Below are positions 28,191-43,099 of a DNA stretch of 64,000 nucleotides, piece after piece. The notes beneath the pieces were generated by a model, which did no database searches, was not told the DNA's origin, and saw only the letters and a program-made list of their open reading frames with translations. Both the position numbers and the translations under genes were made by a program. Source of the DNA: Vespa crabro (Eukaryota; Arthropoda; Insecta; Hymenoptera; Vespidae); NCBI RefSeq assembly GCF_910589235.1, contig NW_025813595.1:4526001-4590000 (forward strand), given 5' to 3'. How positions within the stretch are numbered: position 1 is the stretch's first letter; the number at the start of each line of letters is the position of its first letter.

Positions 28191-30671
28191 TAATAACGAT
28201 TATAATAATAATAATAATAACAATAATAAAGATAAAATGGACAATAATAATTATAAAAATAATAATAATAATAATATCGATAATATCGATAATAACGATA
28301 ATAATAATATTATTAATAACAACAATGACAATAATAACGATAATAAGGATAATAATAAATACAATAAAGCCGATAATTTCGACAATAATATTAACAATAT
28401 TAATGATACTATCGATAATAATATAAACAATATTAACGATAATATCGATAATAATAATAACATTATTAACGATAATATATATATGAAAATTATAACAATA
28501 ATAATAATAACAGTAATAACAATAATAGAGATGATAATGATAATAACGGTAATAATAGTAGTAATAATAACAATTATTAAACTAATAACGTTAAAACGAT
28601 AATAAAGATAATAATAGTTTAATAATAACAATAATAACAATAATAACGATAATAAGGTTATTTACGATAATATCTATAAAAAAAATAATAATAATAATAA
28701 AAGTAATAACGATAGTAGAGATAACAAAAATGATAATAATAATAACGATAATAATGATAATAACGTTAATAAAAATAATTATAATAAAGATAACAACGAT
28801 AATGACGAAAGTATCGATAATAATATTTTCAATAAGAAAGATAATTACGATAATAATGATATTAGCGATAAAATTTATAATAATGATAACAATAATGACG
28901 ATAATAATGTAAATAATAATAACGATAATAACGTTAATAACGACAATAATGATAACAAGGAAGATTATTATAATAATAATATCAATAGAAACGATAAATT
29001 GGTAATACTTACGATCATAACGATAATAACGTTAATAACGATATTAACCATAATAAGATTATTAACTATATTTACGTTAATAACGATAATAATATCAGAA
29101 ATAATAGCGGTAATAGCGACAATAACGGTAACAATAATAATAACATTATTGACAATATTATCGATGATAACGATAATAAAAATAACGGTAATGACAATAA
29201 TAATAATAATAGTAATAAAAATAATAATTATAACAACGTTAATAATAATAACAATGATAACGGCAATAATGATAATAATATTAATAAAGATATTAGCAAT
29301 AATAATAGTAGTAATTAATACCATTTATAACGAAATTAACGATAATAACGATAACAATAATAACGATTATTACTATAATAACTAAAATAATAAAAACGAT
29401 AGAAACGATATTAGTAAAAATAATAATACTGATAAAAACGATAATAAATTTAATAATAATAAAAGGAATAATGATAGTAAAAAATTAACGATATAAACGA
29501 TTATAAAACCAAAAACTACGAATATAACGATAATAATTATAACAATAATAACGATAATAACTACAATAATTATAAAAATAACAACGATAATAAAAATAAT
29601 AACAATAATAACTACAATAACGATAATAATAATAATACTGATAATAGTAATAAAAACGATAATAATAAAAATAATAATAATAACGTTAATAACGATAATA
29701 GTACATGTTATAATGATACTAATAACTATAATAACGATAAAAACGATAATAATGATAATATCGTTTATAATTACAACGATAATACCGATAATGTTATTAT
29801 TAATAATAACGATAATAAGGATATTTACGATAATAATAATAACAATAATATAGAAAAGAACGATATGATCTAGAATAACGATATTAATAATAACGATATT
29901 AACAATAATAACGATGAAACGAAAATAATAACATCAATATTACCGAAAATATTGATAATAATAATAATAATAATAGCAATAATAGCGATAACATCGTTAA
30001 TAACAATAATCGTAATAATAACGATAATAGTGGTAATAACGATGACAACGATAATAATAATAATATTAATATCGATAATAACAATAATAACGAAAATTAT
30101 AATATTAATAACAATAATTACAATAATAACGATAATAATGATAATAATAAGTACGATAAAGTTGATAATATCGATAATAATATTAATAATATTAATGAAA
30201 ATATCGATAATAAAAATAACATTATTAACGATAATATCAATAAGCATAAAAATAATAATAATAATAGTAATAACGATAATAACGATGATAATAGTAGTAT
30301 TACTAACATTAATAACAATAATAGCGGTAATAAGGTAATAAACGGTAATAACGATAATTATAATAACCATATTAACAATAATAACGATATTATCGATGAT
30401 AACAATAACAATAATAACGATAATATCTATAATAATAATAATATTATTAACGTTAACATCGATGATAATAATAATTATAATAACATTAATAACGATAATA
30501 TCGATAATAACTATAATAATAATAAAGAAAATAACGATAATAATTATATTAACGATAATAACAATAGTAATAATATCGATAGTAACGATAATAACGATAA
30601 TAACGAAAAAATAATAATAATAATAATAATAATACCAATATCTCGAATAACGATAATAACGATAAAGCGAA

Positions 30672-30708
<37 letters not shown>

Positions 30709-31639
30709 TCGATATTAAAGATAATGACGACAATAATAATAATAAAAATAATATTAATAGTAATAACGATAATGACGATAATAATAATAGTTATATTAAC
30801 AATAATAACAATAATAAGGATAATAACGATAATAACTATAAAAATAATAAAACGACAATAATAACTAAAATAAATAAAATAACGATATGGTATTAACAAT
30901 AATGACGACAATATTAGTAATAGTAATAACGATAATAACCACAATAACAGCAATAAAATTAATAATAATAACAAGATAATAAAGATATTATCGAAAATAA
31001 AGATAAAAGCTATAATAATAATACTATTAAGAACAATAACAACGATAATAACGATAATAAAAATAATATCAGTAACTATAATACGACAATAATAATAACA
31101 ACAATAAAAATGATAATAAAGACGACAACAATAATAAGGTTAATAACTATATTAACTATATCAATAATAAAGGAAATAACATTAATTTCGATATAAATAA
31201 TAGCAGCATTAAAGATAATAACGATAATAATAATAATAATAATAACCTTAATAACTATAATAAATATTATAACGATATGGTATTAACGATAAAAACGGCA
31301 ATAGTAGTAATAGTAGTTACAATAATAACGATAATATCTATTTAATAATCTATAAAAATAATAATAATAATAATAATAAAAGTAATAACGTTAATACGGA
31401 TAATAACAATGATACTAATAATAACTATAATAAGGATAATAACTATAATAATATTAATCATAATAAAGATAACAACGATAATAACGATAACAATTATAAA
31501 ACAGATAATAACGATAATAACGATAATAATAGTAGTAAGAATAACAATAATACTGATAATAACGATAATAACGATAATAATAGTAGTAATAATAACAATA
31601 ATAACACTAATAACGTTAAAAGCAATAATAAGATGATTA

Positions 31640-33590
31640 ACGATAATAACGATAATTATAATAACCATGTTAATAATAATAACGATGTTATCAATGATAA
31701 CAATAACAATAATAACGATAATATCGATAATAATGATAATATAATTAACGCTAAAATCGATAATATTAATAATAATAATAACATTAATAACGTTAATAAC
31801 AATAATAACTATAATAATAATACCGAAAATAACGATAATAACAATACTAATGATAATAATAATAATACCAATATCGACAATAACCATCATAACGATAACA
31901 ACGATTATAATAATAATAATATTAAAATAATAGTAATAATAATAACGTTAATTACGTTAATTACGATAATATTATTAGTAACTATAACAATAATAGCAAT
32001 AATAACAATAATAACAATAATAATAAAAAAGTTTATATCGATAATTTCAATAATAATAATAACAATATTAACGATTATATCGACAAAAATAATAACAATA
32101 ATAACAATATTAAAAATAATAATCATAATAACGATAATAATATCATTATTATTAATACCAATAATACCGATTATAACGATAATAATAATAACAATATCGA
32201 TTATAATAACAACGATAATACCGATAATAGTAGTAATAATAATAACGATAATGACTATATTTAGGATAATAATAATAACAATAATAGAGATAAGAACGAT
32301 ATTATCTATAATAACAATATTAATAATAACGATAGTAACTAAAATAACGATGTAACGATAATAATAACAATAATATTAACAATAATATTGATAATAATTA
32401 TATTAATAATAGCAATAATAACGAAAATAAAGATAATAACGATAATAGTAATAATAATAATATCAAAAATAACAATAATTACGATAATGACTATAATAAC
32501 AATAATAATAATTACGGTAATGGCGATGATAATAATATCTATAATAACGTTAATAACGATAATAATAATAACAAAAATATCAATAAAAACAATAATAACT
32601 ATAATAACAGTAATAATATTAACAATAATAACGATAATAACTATATTAAAAATAACAATAATCTACGATAACGTAGATAAAAACAACAACAATAAAAGGA
32701 AAAATAACAAAAATAAGGATAATAACGATAATAGCGTCAATAATATAAATAATAACGATAATAACGATAATAACAATAATAATAATAACGATAATATTGA
32801 TAATAACATTAATAATACTAGCAGTAATAATTATATTAACGGTAATAACTATATTTAAGAAATCAGTAGTAACGATAGTATCGTTAATAATCATCATAAT
32901 AACAATTATAACGAAAATGACGAGTTAACGATAATAATAAAAGCATTAATATCGATAATAACGATAATAATAATAAGAATAATAATTACAACATTAAGGA
33001 TAATAACGATAATAACGATAATACTAATACAGATGACAACAATAAAAACAACAATATTAATATTAATAATAACGAAAATAAGGATAATAACTATAACAAC
33101 GATAATATTAATATTTAATATCAAGATAATAACCATATTAACTTTAATAACGATACCAACGACAGTAACGATAAAAATAATAATAATAATAATATCGAAA
33201 ATAAGGATAATTACGATGTCAAAGATAATAATAATAACAACAAAAAGGACAATAAAAATAATAAAGATAAAGAAAATAAGGATAATAACGATGACAATGA
33301 TAATAATAATAACAATACTAATATAATAAGGATAATAACGATTATAAGGATTATATCAATAACGATAATAGAAATAATAATGAGAACGGTAATGAAGATA
33401 AAACGATAAAAATGATAATAACTATAATAACAAATATAATAACGATAATAATAATAACAATAATAACGATAAAAACGATATAAACGATAACAACAGTAAT
33501 ATTATGATAATAACAATACTAACAGTAATAACAATAACAAAAATAACGATTATAACAATAATTATAAAAAGAATAAGACCGATAATAATA
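31640..33590 (+). repeat. About 1.95 kb in copy B absent from copy A
   Basis: The A-to-B spacing rises from about 14,540 bp near 16,840/31,380 to 16,494 bp at 17,386/33,880. The added sequence is ordinary family satellite. Its first part, with ATAACCATGTTAATAATAAT, resembles 30,360 onward and 13,610 onward. The stretch at 32,640-32,750 (CTATATTAAAAATAACAATA...) resembles 54,140-54,250. No foreign DNA is seen in it. Confidence 0.75.
32661..32678. repeat. Short inverted repeat, 7-bp stem and 4-base loop
   Basis: ATCTACG, then ATAA, then CGTAGAT, a perfect 7-bp stem. It is more GC-containing than its surroundings. The related copy near 54,165 reads ATATATGATAAC and lacks the stem. No terminator role is suggested; it has no T tract and no adjacent gene. 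Confidence 0.8.
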
Positions 33591-34449
33591 ATAATGAAGT
33601 TAATAATAATAATAATATTAGAGATATTAACTATAATTAAAACAATAATAATTATAACAATAATAATAATAATAATAGTAACCATAATAACGATAATATC
33701 GATAATAACGATAGTAATAATAGCGATAATGACGATATTAATAATAATAATAACAATAATAACGATAATTACGATATAAGGATAATAATAAAAGTAATAA
33801 TAACATTATTAAAAACAAAAAGTATAATAACGATAATAAGTACTACAATAGTAGTAATAATGAAAGTAATAAAAATAATAGCCATAAAAACGATTTTAAC
33901 GATAATAATTATGAAGATGATAACGATAATATCTATAAAATAAATACATTATTTATGATAATATCAATACTAATAATTGTAATAATAAAAACTATCACGA
34001 TTATAACGATAATAGCGATTATAATAAAACGAAAATACTGATAAAAATAATAATAATATTATTGTTAGTAACAATAATAATGATAACGATGTTTATACTT
34101 GTAATAATAATAACGATTATAACGATAATAACGATATTAACGAAAATATTAGTAACAATTGTAACGTTAACAACGACAATAAACATAATAATAATAATAA
34201 TAATAATAACGAAAGTAAAAATAATTTCAATAATAACAATAATAATAGTAGAAATAATAACAATAATAACGATAATAAAGGTAACAATAATATTATTAAT
34301 GATAACAATGATAATATTAATATAAATAATAACGATAATATCGATAATAAAGATAAGAATATTAATATTAATAAAGATAATAAAGATATTAACGATAATA
34401 CCGATAATAACGATTATAACGGTAGTAGCGATAATAAATACAATAACGA

Positions 34450-34496
<47 letters not shown>
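34450..34496 (+). repeat. Pure (AAT)n tract, 47 bp
   Basis: Copy B counterpart of the AAT tract at 17,964-18,007. Both follow the CGGTAGTAGCGATAATAAAT anchor and are succeeded by the same downstream words. Confidence 0.92.
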
Positions 34497-34498
<2 letters not shown>

Positions 34499-37400
34499 TA
34501 ATGACAATAATAACGATAATAGCTTTAATAATATCTGTCATAATAACAATAATGTCAATAATAACGATAATAACGATAATAATAATAACAATAATATCGA
34601 TAATATCGATAATTATAATAATAATATTAACGATAATTTCGATCATAATATTAATACTAATAAAAATAATAACGATAATAACGGTAATAACTATTGTAAT
34701 AATATCGATAATAACAATATTATTAATAATAATAATAACGATAATTACGATATTAACGATAACAAAATTAATAATAATAAAGATAATATCAATGTAACGA
34801 TAATACCGGTAATAACGATAATAAAAATAATAATTTTTATAACAATAATAAAGATAATAAAGAGAATAACGGTAATAACGATAATAACTATAATAATAAT
34901 AACGAAAATAACGATAATAATGATATCAACGATAATAATAATAATAATAATATCGATAATAACGATGATAACTAAAATAAAGATAATAACGATAATAATA
35001 ATTATAATAATTGCAATAATAATAACGTTAATTACAATAATAACGATAATAGTAATAGTAATTATAAAAATAATAGCAATAATAACAGATGTTAGTATTA
35101 ATATTAATAACGAAAATAATATACACGATAATGTCGATAATATCGATAATAATATTACCAAATTTAACTATAATATCGATATTAATATTAACAACATTAA
35201 CGATAATATCGATCATAATAATAATAATAATAATAACATTATTAACGATAATAACGATAATAACTATAAAAATAATAACGAAAATAAAGATAATAATAAT
35301 ATTAACGATAATAATAATAATAATTATAATAATAATATTAAAGATAATACCGATAGTAACGATAATAACGATAACAACGCTAATAACTATAACAAAGACA
35401 ATTGCGATAGTAACGAATATTATAATAACAATAATAACGGTATTAGTAGTAATATTAATAACGATAATAACGATATTTACGATAATAATTATAAGAATAA
35501 TAAAAGATAATAACGATAGCACCATTAATAATGATAATAATAATAACAATATTAATGATTATATCGAAAATTATAATAATAATAATAGCAATAATAACTA
35601 TAATATCGATAATATCGATAATAATAAAAACGATAATAACGATAAGAATAAAAATAATATTTCGATAGTAACAATTATAACGACAATTACGATAATAACG
35701 ATAATAATAACAACGATAATGTCGATGATAATAATAACGATCATAACGCTAATGACGAAAATAATAATAATAATAGCAATATTAACGATATTAACGAATA
35801 TAGTAATAACAATAGTAACGAAAACAACGGTAATAACATTAATAATAATAATAATAATAAAGAAAGTTAGTATAATAACGGTGACAACTATAATATTAAT
35901 AACAAATATAACGATAATAACGATAATAACGATAATAATAATACTAATAATTAGGATAATATGGATATCAATGGCAATAACGATAATAACGTTTATAATA
36001 ATAATATTATTAAGGATAATAACGGTAATAACGATGCTAACAATAATAGCGATAATAATAACAACAACAGCAACAATAATAATTATAATAACTATAGTTT
36101 ATTTAAAATAATAACGATAATAACGATAATAATTATAATAACATTATTAACGATAATGACAATGATAATAATAATAATAATAAAGGTAATGACGATAAAA
36201 AAGTATCTAACGTTAATAATAATTAAGCCACAATAATGATAATAATAGAATTAATACTAAATATATTAAGATTAATAACTATAATAACGATTATAACGAT
36301 AACAGTAGTAGTAAGAATAACAATAAAAAAAAAATAGCGATAATAAGGTTATTACCGATAATAAGGATAATTATAATGTTCATAGTAACTATAATACGGA
36401 TATTACCGATAATAATAATAACGATAATAACGATAATATCGATAATAATAATAATATTATTAACGATATAATCGAAAATAATAATAATCATAATAACATT
36501 AATAACAATAATGACGATAATAACAACATTAACGATAATTACTATTAAAATAATAATAAAGAAAATAACGATAATAACGATATTAACAATTATAATAATA
36601 ATAATAATGAAGATAATAAAGATAATAAAGACAATAATAATAATGATAATATTAATAATAATAATAATTTTAATGTCGATAATAACGGTAATAGTAGTAG
36701 ATATAATATCAGTATTATCAATAAAAACGATAACAATAATAATAATAATAACGGTTATTACGATATTAATGGTAATAATAAAAATAAAGATTATAAAATA
36801 TATCAACTATATTAACGATAATAATGATAATAATTATAATCATATTAATGATAGTAACGATAATAACGACAATAAAAGAATAATATTAAAAACGACAATA
36901 ACAATAACAACGATAAAGCAATAATATTAATAACGATATTAACGATAATATTGTTAATAGTAATAAAAATTTTAACGCTAATATCGATAATATTAAAAAT
37001 AACAATAATAATAATAAGCATAATAAAGATAACAGAGATTATAATAATAACGATTAAAAAGATAACAACGGCATTAATGTTAATAGCAAAAATAACGATA
37101 ACAAATGTAATAAAAATAACAATATTAACGAAATTAAAGAAAATAGTAATAACAATAATAACGATAACAACGATATTAACATTAATAATAACTATAATAA
37201 AAACGAAAGTAAGTATAATAACGGTGACATCGATAATAATAATAAAAATAATAACGATAATAACGGTAAGAAAGATAATAACAATAATAAAATTTATAAT
37301 AATATCGATAATCGCGATAATAATGATAATAACAATATTAATAGTAATGAGAATAAAGATAATATCAATAATAACGGTAATATCGATAATAATTATAACA

Positions 37401-39393
37401 AAAATAATGAAGATAATAATAATCATCATAACGGTAATATGGATAAATACGATAACATCGATAATGATAATAATAATAATAACGATAATAATGATAATAA
37501 CGATAGTAATAATAATAATAACATTAAAAACAATGATAACGACAACAATAATGATAATAATGGCATTACAAGCAATAGTATCGATAATAACGATAATCAC
37601 GATAATAATTATAACAATAATATCAATAATAACGATAAGAAATATAATACTAATAACAATAATATCGATGACAACGATAATAACGATAATTATAATAATT
37701 ATATAGAGATAATAAAGATTATAACGATAAGAACGAAGATAACTATAAAAGAGTAAATACCGGCGATTATAATAATAATAATAACGATAATGAAAATGAC
37801 GATATTGACGATAATAACGAAAATGACGATAATAATGATTTCAATAATAAAGATAATAACTATAATAGTAATAATAAAAATAATGATAATAACGATAATA
37901 ATCAAAATAATAATAATGATAATAAAGATAACAACAATATTAACGATAATAACGATAATAATAATAATAATATAACGATAATAAACATAATAATTGAAAT
38001 ACAGATTATAACAATATTATTGATAAAAATAATAAAGATATTAACGATGAAATAGATAATAATAATAACAAAATAAACGATAATATCGATAATAATAGTA
38101 AATATAATGACAATAAAAACAAAAATAACGAAAATAACAAAAATAACGTAAATAATATTAACGATAATAACGATAATAGTAATAATACAAATATAGATAG
38201 AAACAAAAATAACGATAGTGAGGATAATAACGATAATAATGACAGCAATAATAGCGATTTTAAAGTTAAGAACGATAATAATAATAATATTAACAACAAT
38301 AATAACATTATCAACGATAATAATAATAAAGACGTTAATAATAATAATCATAATAAAGATATTAACGATTATAACAGCAATAATAATTATAACAATAATA
38401 ATAATATTAACTATAAGAACGATAATATCGATAATAACGATAATAATAATAACGAAAGTATCGATAATATCGATAATACCATCAACAATATTATTGATAA
38501 TATCGATAATAATATTAATAATCATAACGATAATAGCGATAATAACGTTAATAATGATAATAACGATAATGAAGATAATCGCTATAATATCGATTATAAC
38601 AATAATAATAATAACAATAATGATGATAATAATAAAAATAATACCGATAATGACGATACATTACGATAATGACGATAATATTAATAACGATAATGACGTT
38701 AATAACGTAAATAAAGGTAATAATAATAGTAATAATAACAACAATAAAGATAATAAAGATAATGACGATTAAAATATTAAAGTTAATATCGACATTATTA
38801 ATAATAATAACAACAATAATTATGATAATAACGATAATAAAAGTAATAATAATAAAGATAATAACAATATAAACGATAATATTGATAAAAATGATGATAA
38901 CAATAATAACGATAATAACGTTAATAATAATAACGATGATAACCATAATAGTAATAATAATAATTACGATAAGAACGTAAAAAAAGATAATAATAATAAT
39001 AATAATAATAGCAATAATAACGATATTAACGACAATAACGGTAATAATTATTAATAATAACGATAATATCAATAATATTGATAATATCGATAATAATTGT
39101 ATTAATAATAACTATAATAACGATAATAAGGACAATAAAATAAACAATAACAACTTTATTAACAAAAATATTAAGGATAATTATAACGATAATAACGATA
39201 ATAATAATAACAATAATAATAATAGCGAAAGAAAAGATAATAACGATGACAACGATAATAATAATAGCAATAATAATGATAATAATGAAAAAAATAATAA
39301 TTGAAATAACAATAATATCGCAAATAACGCTAATCACGATAATAATAATAATGATAACGACGATGAGAATAATATTAATAATAACAATAATAT

Positions 39394-39684
39394 CGATAAT
39401 AATAATAACGTAAAAAACGATAATAGCATTAATAATAGAAAAGATAATAACATTAATAACGATAATAAAGGTAATACTAATAAATAAAATAACGTTTATA
39501 ACGATAATAACGATAATAATAATAATAATAATAATAACGATAATAATAATAACGTAAAAAACGATAATAGCATTAATAATAGAAAAGATAATAACATTAA
39601 TAACGATAATAAAGGTAATAATAATAAATAAAATAACGTTTATAACGATAATAACGATAATAATAATAATAATAATAATAATAA
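39394..39684 (+). repeat. Near-perfect tandem duplication, 144 and 147 bp
   Basis: The first copy is 39,394-39,537 and the second 39,538-39,684. Both carry TAAAAAACGATAATAGCATT (39,411 and 39,555) and AATAACGTTTATAACG. I see one base difference (GGTAATACTAATAAATA versus GGTAATAATAATAAATA) and one extra AAT in the second copy's AAT run. Copy A has a single diverged version near 23,805-23,900, so the duplication is specific to copy B and recent. Confidence 0.93.
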
Positions 39685-40049
39685 CGATAATAGAGATATT
39701 AACGATAATAATAAAAACAATAATAACGATAATAACAATTTATAATGATACTAACGAAAATAATATTAATAATAATAGCAATAATTACAATATTAACGAT
39801 AATTAAGATAACAATATTAACGATATTAAAGATAATATTAATAGCAATAGTAACGATAACAACGATAATAACCCTAATAATAATTATAATAATAACGAAA
39901 ATGAGGATAATAACGATGACAACGATAAAAATAATAACAATAATAACGATAATAATAATAATAATAACGATAGAAACGATATCAATAATTATAATGATAA
40001 TAACGATAATAATAGCTATAATAATAAAAATAACAACGATATTAAAGAT

Positions 40050-41750
40050 AGTAACGATAATAATAATAACAATAATACGATAATAACGACAATTATTTTA
40101 ATAGTAGTAATAATAACTATATTAACAATGTTTGCAATAATAATGATAACAACGATAATAATAGTATTAACAATTAAATTAATAATAATAATAACGATAA
40201 TAAAGATAATAAGAATGATAATAATAGCAATAATAACGATAGCAGTAATAATAATATCGATAGTAACAATAATGACGATAATAACGAAAATAACAATAAT
40301 AATGATAATAATTGTGTTAGCGATACTATCGGTAATAATAATAACAATATTAACGATAATATCTATAATAATAATCACAATATTAACGATAATATCTATA
40401 AAAATAATAATAATAATAATAATACCAGTAATAACGATAATACCGATAATAACAATGATAATTATAATAGCGATAATAAGGATAATAACCATAATAATAG
40501 TAACAATAATAAAAATAACAACGATATTAACGATAATAATGACAGTAATAATATCAATAATAACGATAAAAACGATAACAATTATAAATCAATAATAACG
40601 ATAATAACAGTTATAATCCTAATAACGATAATAATATTTATATGAATTACAATAATACTAATAATACCGATAGAAACGATAATAATAGTAGTAATAATAA
40701 CAAAATTAACACTAATAACGCTAATAACGATAATTACAATAATAATAGTAGTAATAATAATAATAATAACGATAATAGCGATAATAAGGTTATTAACGAT
40801 AATAACGATAAATATAATAACAATATTACAAAAATAAAAATGTTATAAATGATAACAATAACGATAGTAACGATAATATCGATAATAATAATAATAACAT
40901 TAATAACGATAATAACTATAATAAGGATATTAGCTACAATAAAATTTATAACTATATTTACGTCAATAACGATAATAATATTAGCAATAATAGCGATTAT
41001 AACGATAATAACGTTAATAATAATAATAATAATAATAAATCTAATTACAATAATAATAGTAGTAATAACATTAATATCTTTTATAACGAAAATAACGATA
41101 ATAACGATATCAATAATAACGATAATAACGACAATAATCATAATAATGATGATAACAATAATAACAATTATAACGATAAGAATGATAATAATATATACGA
41201 TAAAGTCGATAATATCGATATTAATATTAACAATATTAACGATGATATCGATATTAATGAAAAATAATAATAATAATAATGACGATAATAACTGTTTATA
41301 ACGGTAATAATAGTAATAACAATATCGACAATAACGATAATAACGATAATTACAATAATAACGATTATAATAATAACGATAATAACGATAAAAATAATAA
41401 TAATAATAACGATAATAACGATTATACGATTTATAACAATAACGATTATAACGATAATAGTAATAATAATAAGAACGCTAATGAAGATAAATAGATAAAA
41501 ATGATAAAAACTATAATAACGATAATAACTATTCCAATAATAATAATAATAAAAATAATAACGATTATAACAATAAAAATAAAAAGAATAATAACCACAA
41601 TAATGATAATAACGATAATAATAATAGCAATAATAACGATTTTAACGTTAATAACCATAGTAATAATAACATTAATAATGGTAATAATTTTATCAACGAT
41701 AATAATAATAATGACATTAATAATAATAATCATATTAGAGATATTAACGA
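40050..41750 (+). repeat. Composite satellite: fragments of units E and A/B
   Basis: 40,086-40,290 matches unit E (TTATTTTAATAGTAGTAATA, AACAATGTTTGCAATAATAA). 40,340-40,620 resembles 13,100-13,450, including the phrase TCCTAATAACG near 40,618. 40,900-41,060 resembles 14,390-14,480 with AACTATATTTACGTCAATAA. The order is the same as in E followed by A, but shortened, which suggests a deleted version of the larger unit. It contains no gene. Confidence 0.75.
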
Positions 41751-42960
41751 TAATGAAAACAGTAATAATTATATCAATAATAATAATAATAATAATAACG
41801 ATATTATCGATAATAACGATAATAATTATAATAACGATAATATAGATAATAACAATAATATCGATTATAACGATAATAATAATAATAACGGTAATGACGA
41901 TAATAATAATAATAATAAAGATAATAACGTTAATTACGAGAATGACGATAATATTAATAACGATAATAACGTTAATAACGAAAATAACGATATATATAAT
42001 AGTAATAATAATAATAACGATAATAACGATGATAACGATAATAGCGATAAGACTAATATCGATAAAACGATAATAAAGATAATAATTCTAAGAATAATAT
42101 ATATAACATTGATACTAAAGTTAATAACAATAATACTAATAACAATAATAACGATAATAACGTTAATAATGATAAGAACGATAATAATATTAATAATAAT
42201 AACAATAATAACGATTATTACGATATTACGATAATAATAAAAGTAATAATAACTATATTAAAGATAATAAGTATAATAACGATAATAACTACAATAATAG
42301 TAGCAATAATGAAAGTAATAACAATAATAGCCATAAAAACGATTTTAACGATAATAATAATAACGATAATAACGATAATATCGATAATAATATTAACAAT
42401 ATACGATAATATCGATATTAATAATTTTAATAATAACTCTAATAACGATCATAACAATAATAGCGATTATAATAATAACGATAATAACGATAATAATAAT
42501 AATAATATTATCGTTAGTAAGAATAATAACGTTAACGATGTTTATAATAGTAATAATAATAACGATTATAACGATAATAACGATAAAAATGATAATAACG
42601 ATAATAACGATAATAGAAGAAACAATAATAACGATATTAACGAAAATATTAATAAAAATTGTAACGTTAACCACGATAATAAAAATAATAATAAAAATTG
42701 TAATAACGAATGTAAAGATAATAACGATAACAATAATAACAATAATAGCGATAATTTCGATTATAATAATACCGATAATATCGATAATAACTTTAATATT
42801 AATAGAAATAATAACAATAATAACGATATTAAAGATAACGATAATATTATTAACGATAATAATGACAATATTAATATTATTAATAACGATAATAAAGATA
42901 ATAAAGATAAAAATAATAATATTAATAGAGAAAATAACGATATTAACGATAATACCGATA
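41750..42960 (+). repeat. Unit D, copy 2
   Basis: Matches copy 1 with a spacing of 17,206 bp at ACATTGATACTAA (42,116) and 17,196 bp at AGCCATAAAA (42,329). It includes the GTTAATTACGAGAATG phrase near 41,930 and the strand-switch palindrome near 42,503. It leads into run C. Confidence 0.85.
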
Positions 42961-43099
42961 ATAACGATACTCATACTAAAGATAATAACGATAATAATAA
43001 AGATAATAATAACGCTAATAAAGTTAATATCTACAATAAAAATATTAATAATAATATTAATGATAACGATAAGAACGATAATGTCGGTGTTAATGATAG

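Larger units (their letters stand above)
28190..40040 (+). repeat. Higher-order repeat copy B (about 11.9 kb)
   Basis: Collinear with copy A through the anchors listed there. Relative to A it lacks about 625 bp between 28,237 and 28,998, lacks about 1.14 kb near 35,088 and lacks about 230 bp near 36,350. It carries about 1.95 kb extra at 31,640-33,590 and a recent tandem duplication at 39,394-39,684. The offsets are not all multiples of three, so single-base indels have accumulated. It contains no gene. Confidence 0.87.

Noticed and set aside
32661..32678. Hairpin as an intrinsic terminator or regulatory RNA
   Set aside because: The stem is only 7 bp, there is no T tract and no nearby gene, and the related copy near 54,165 lacks it.
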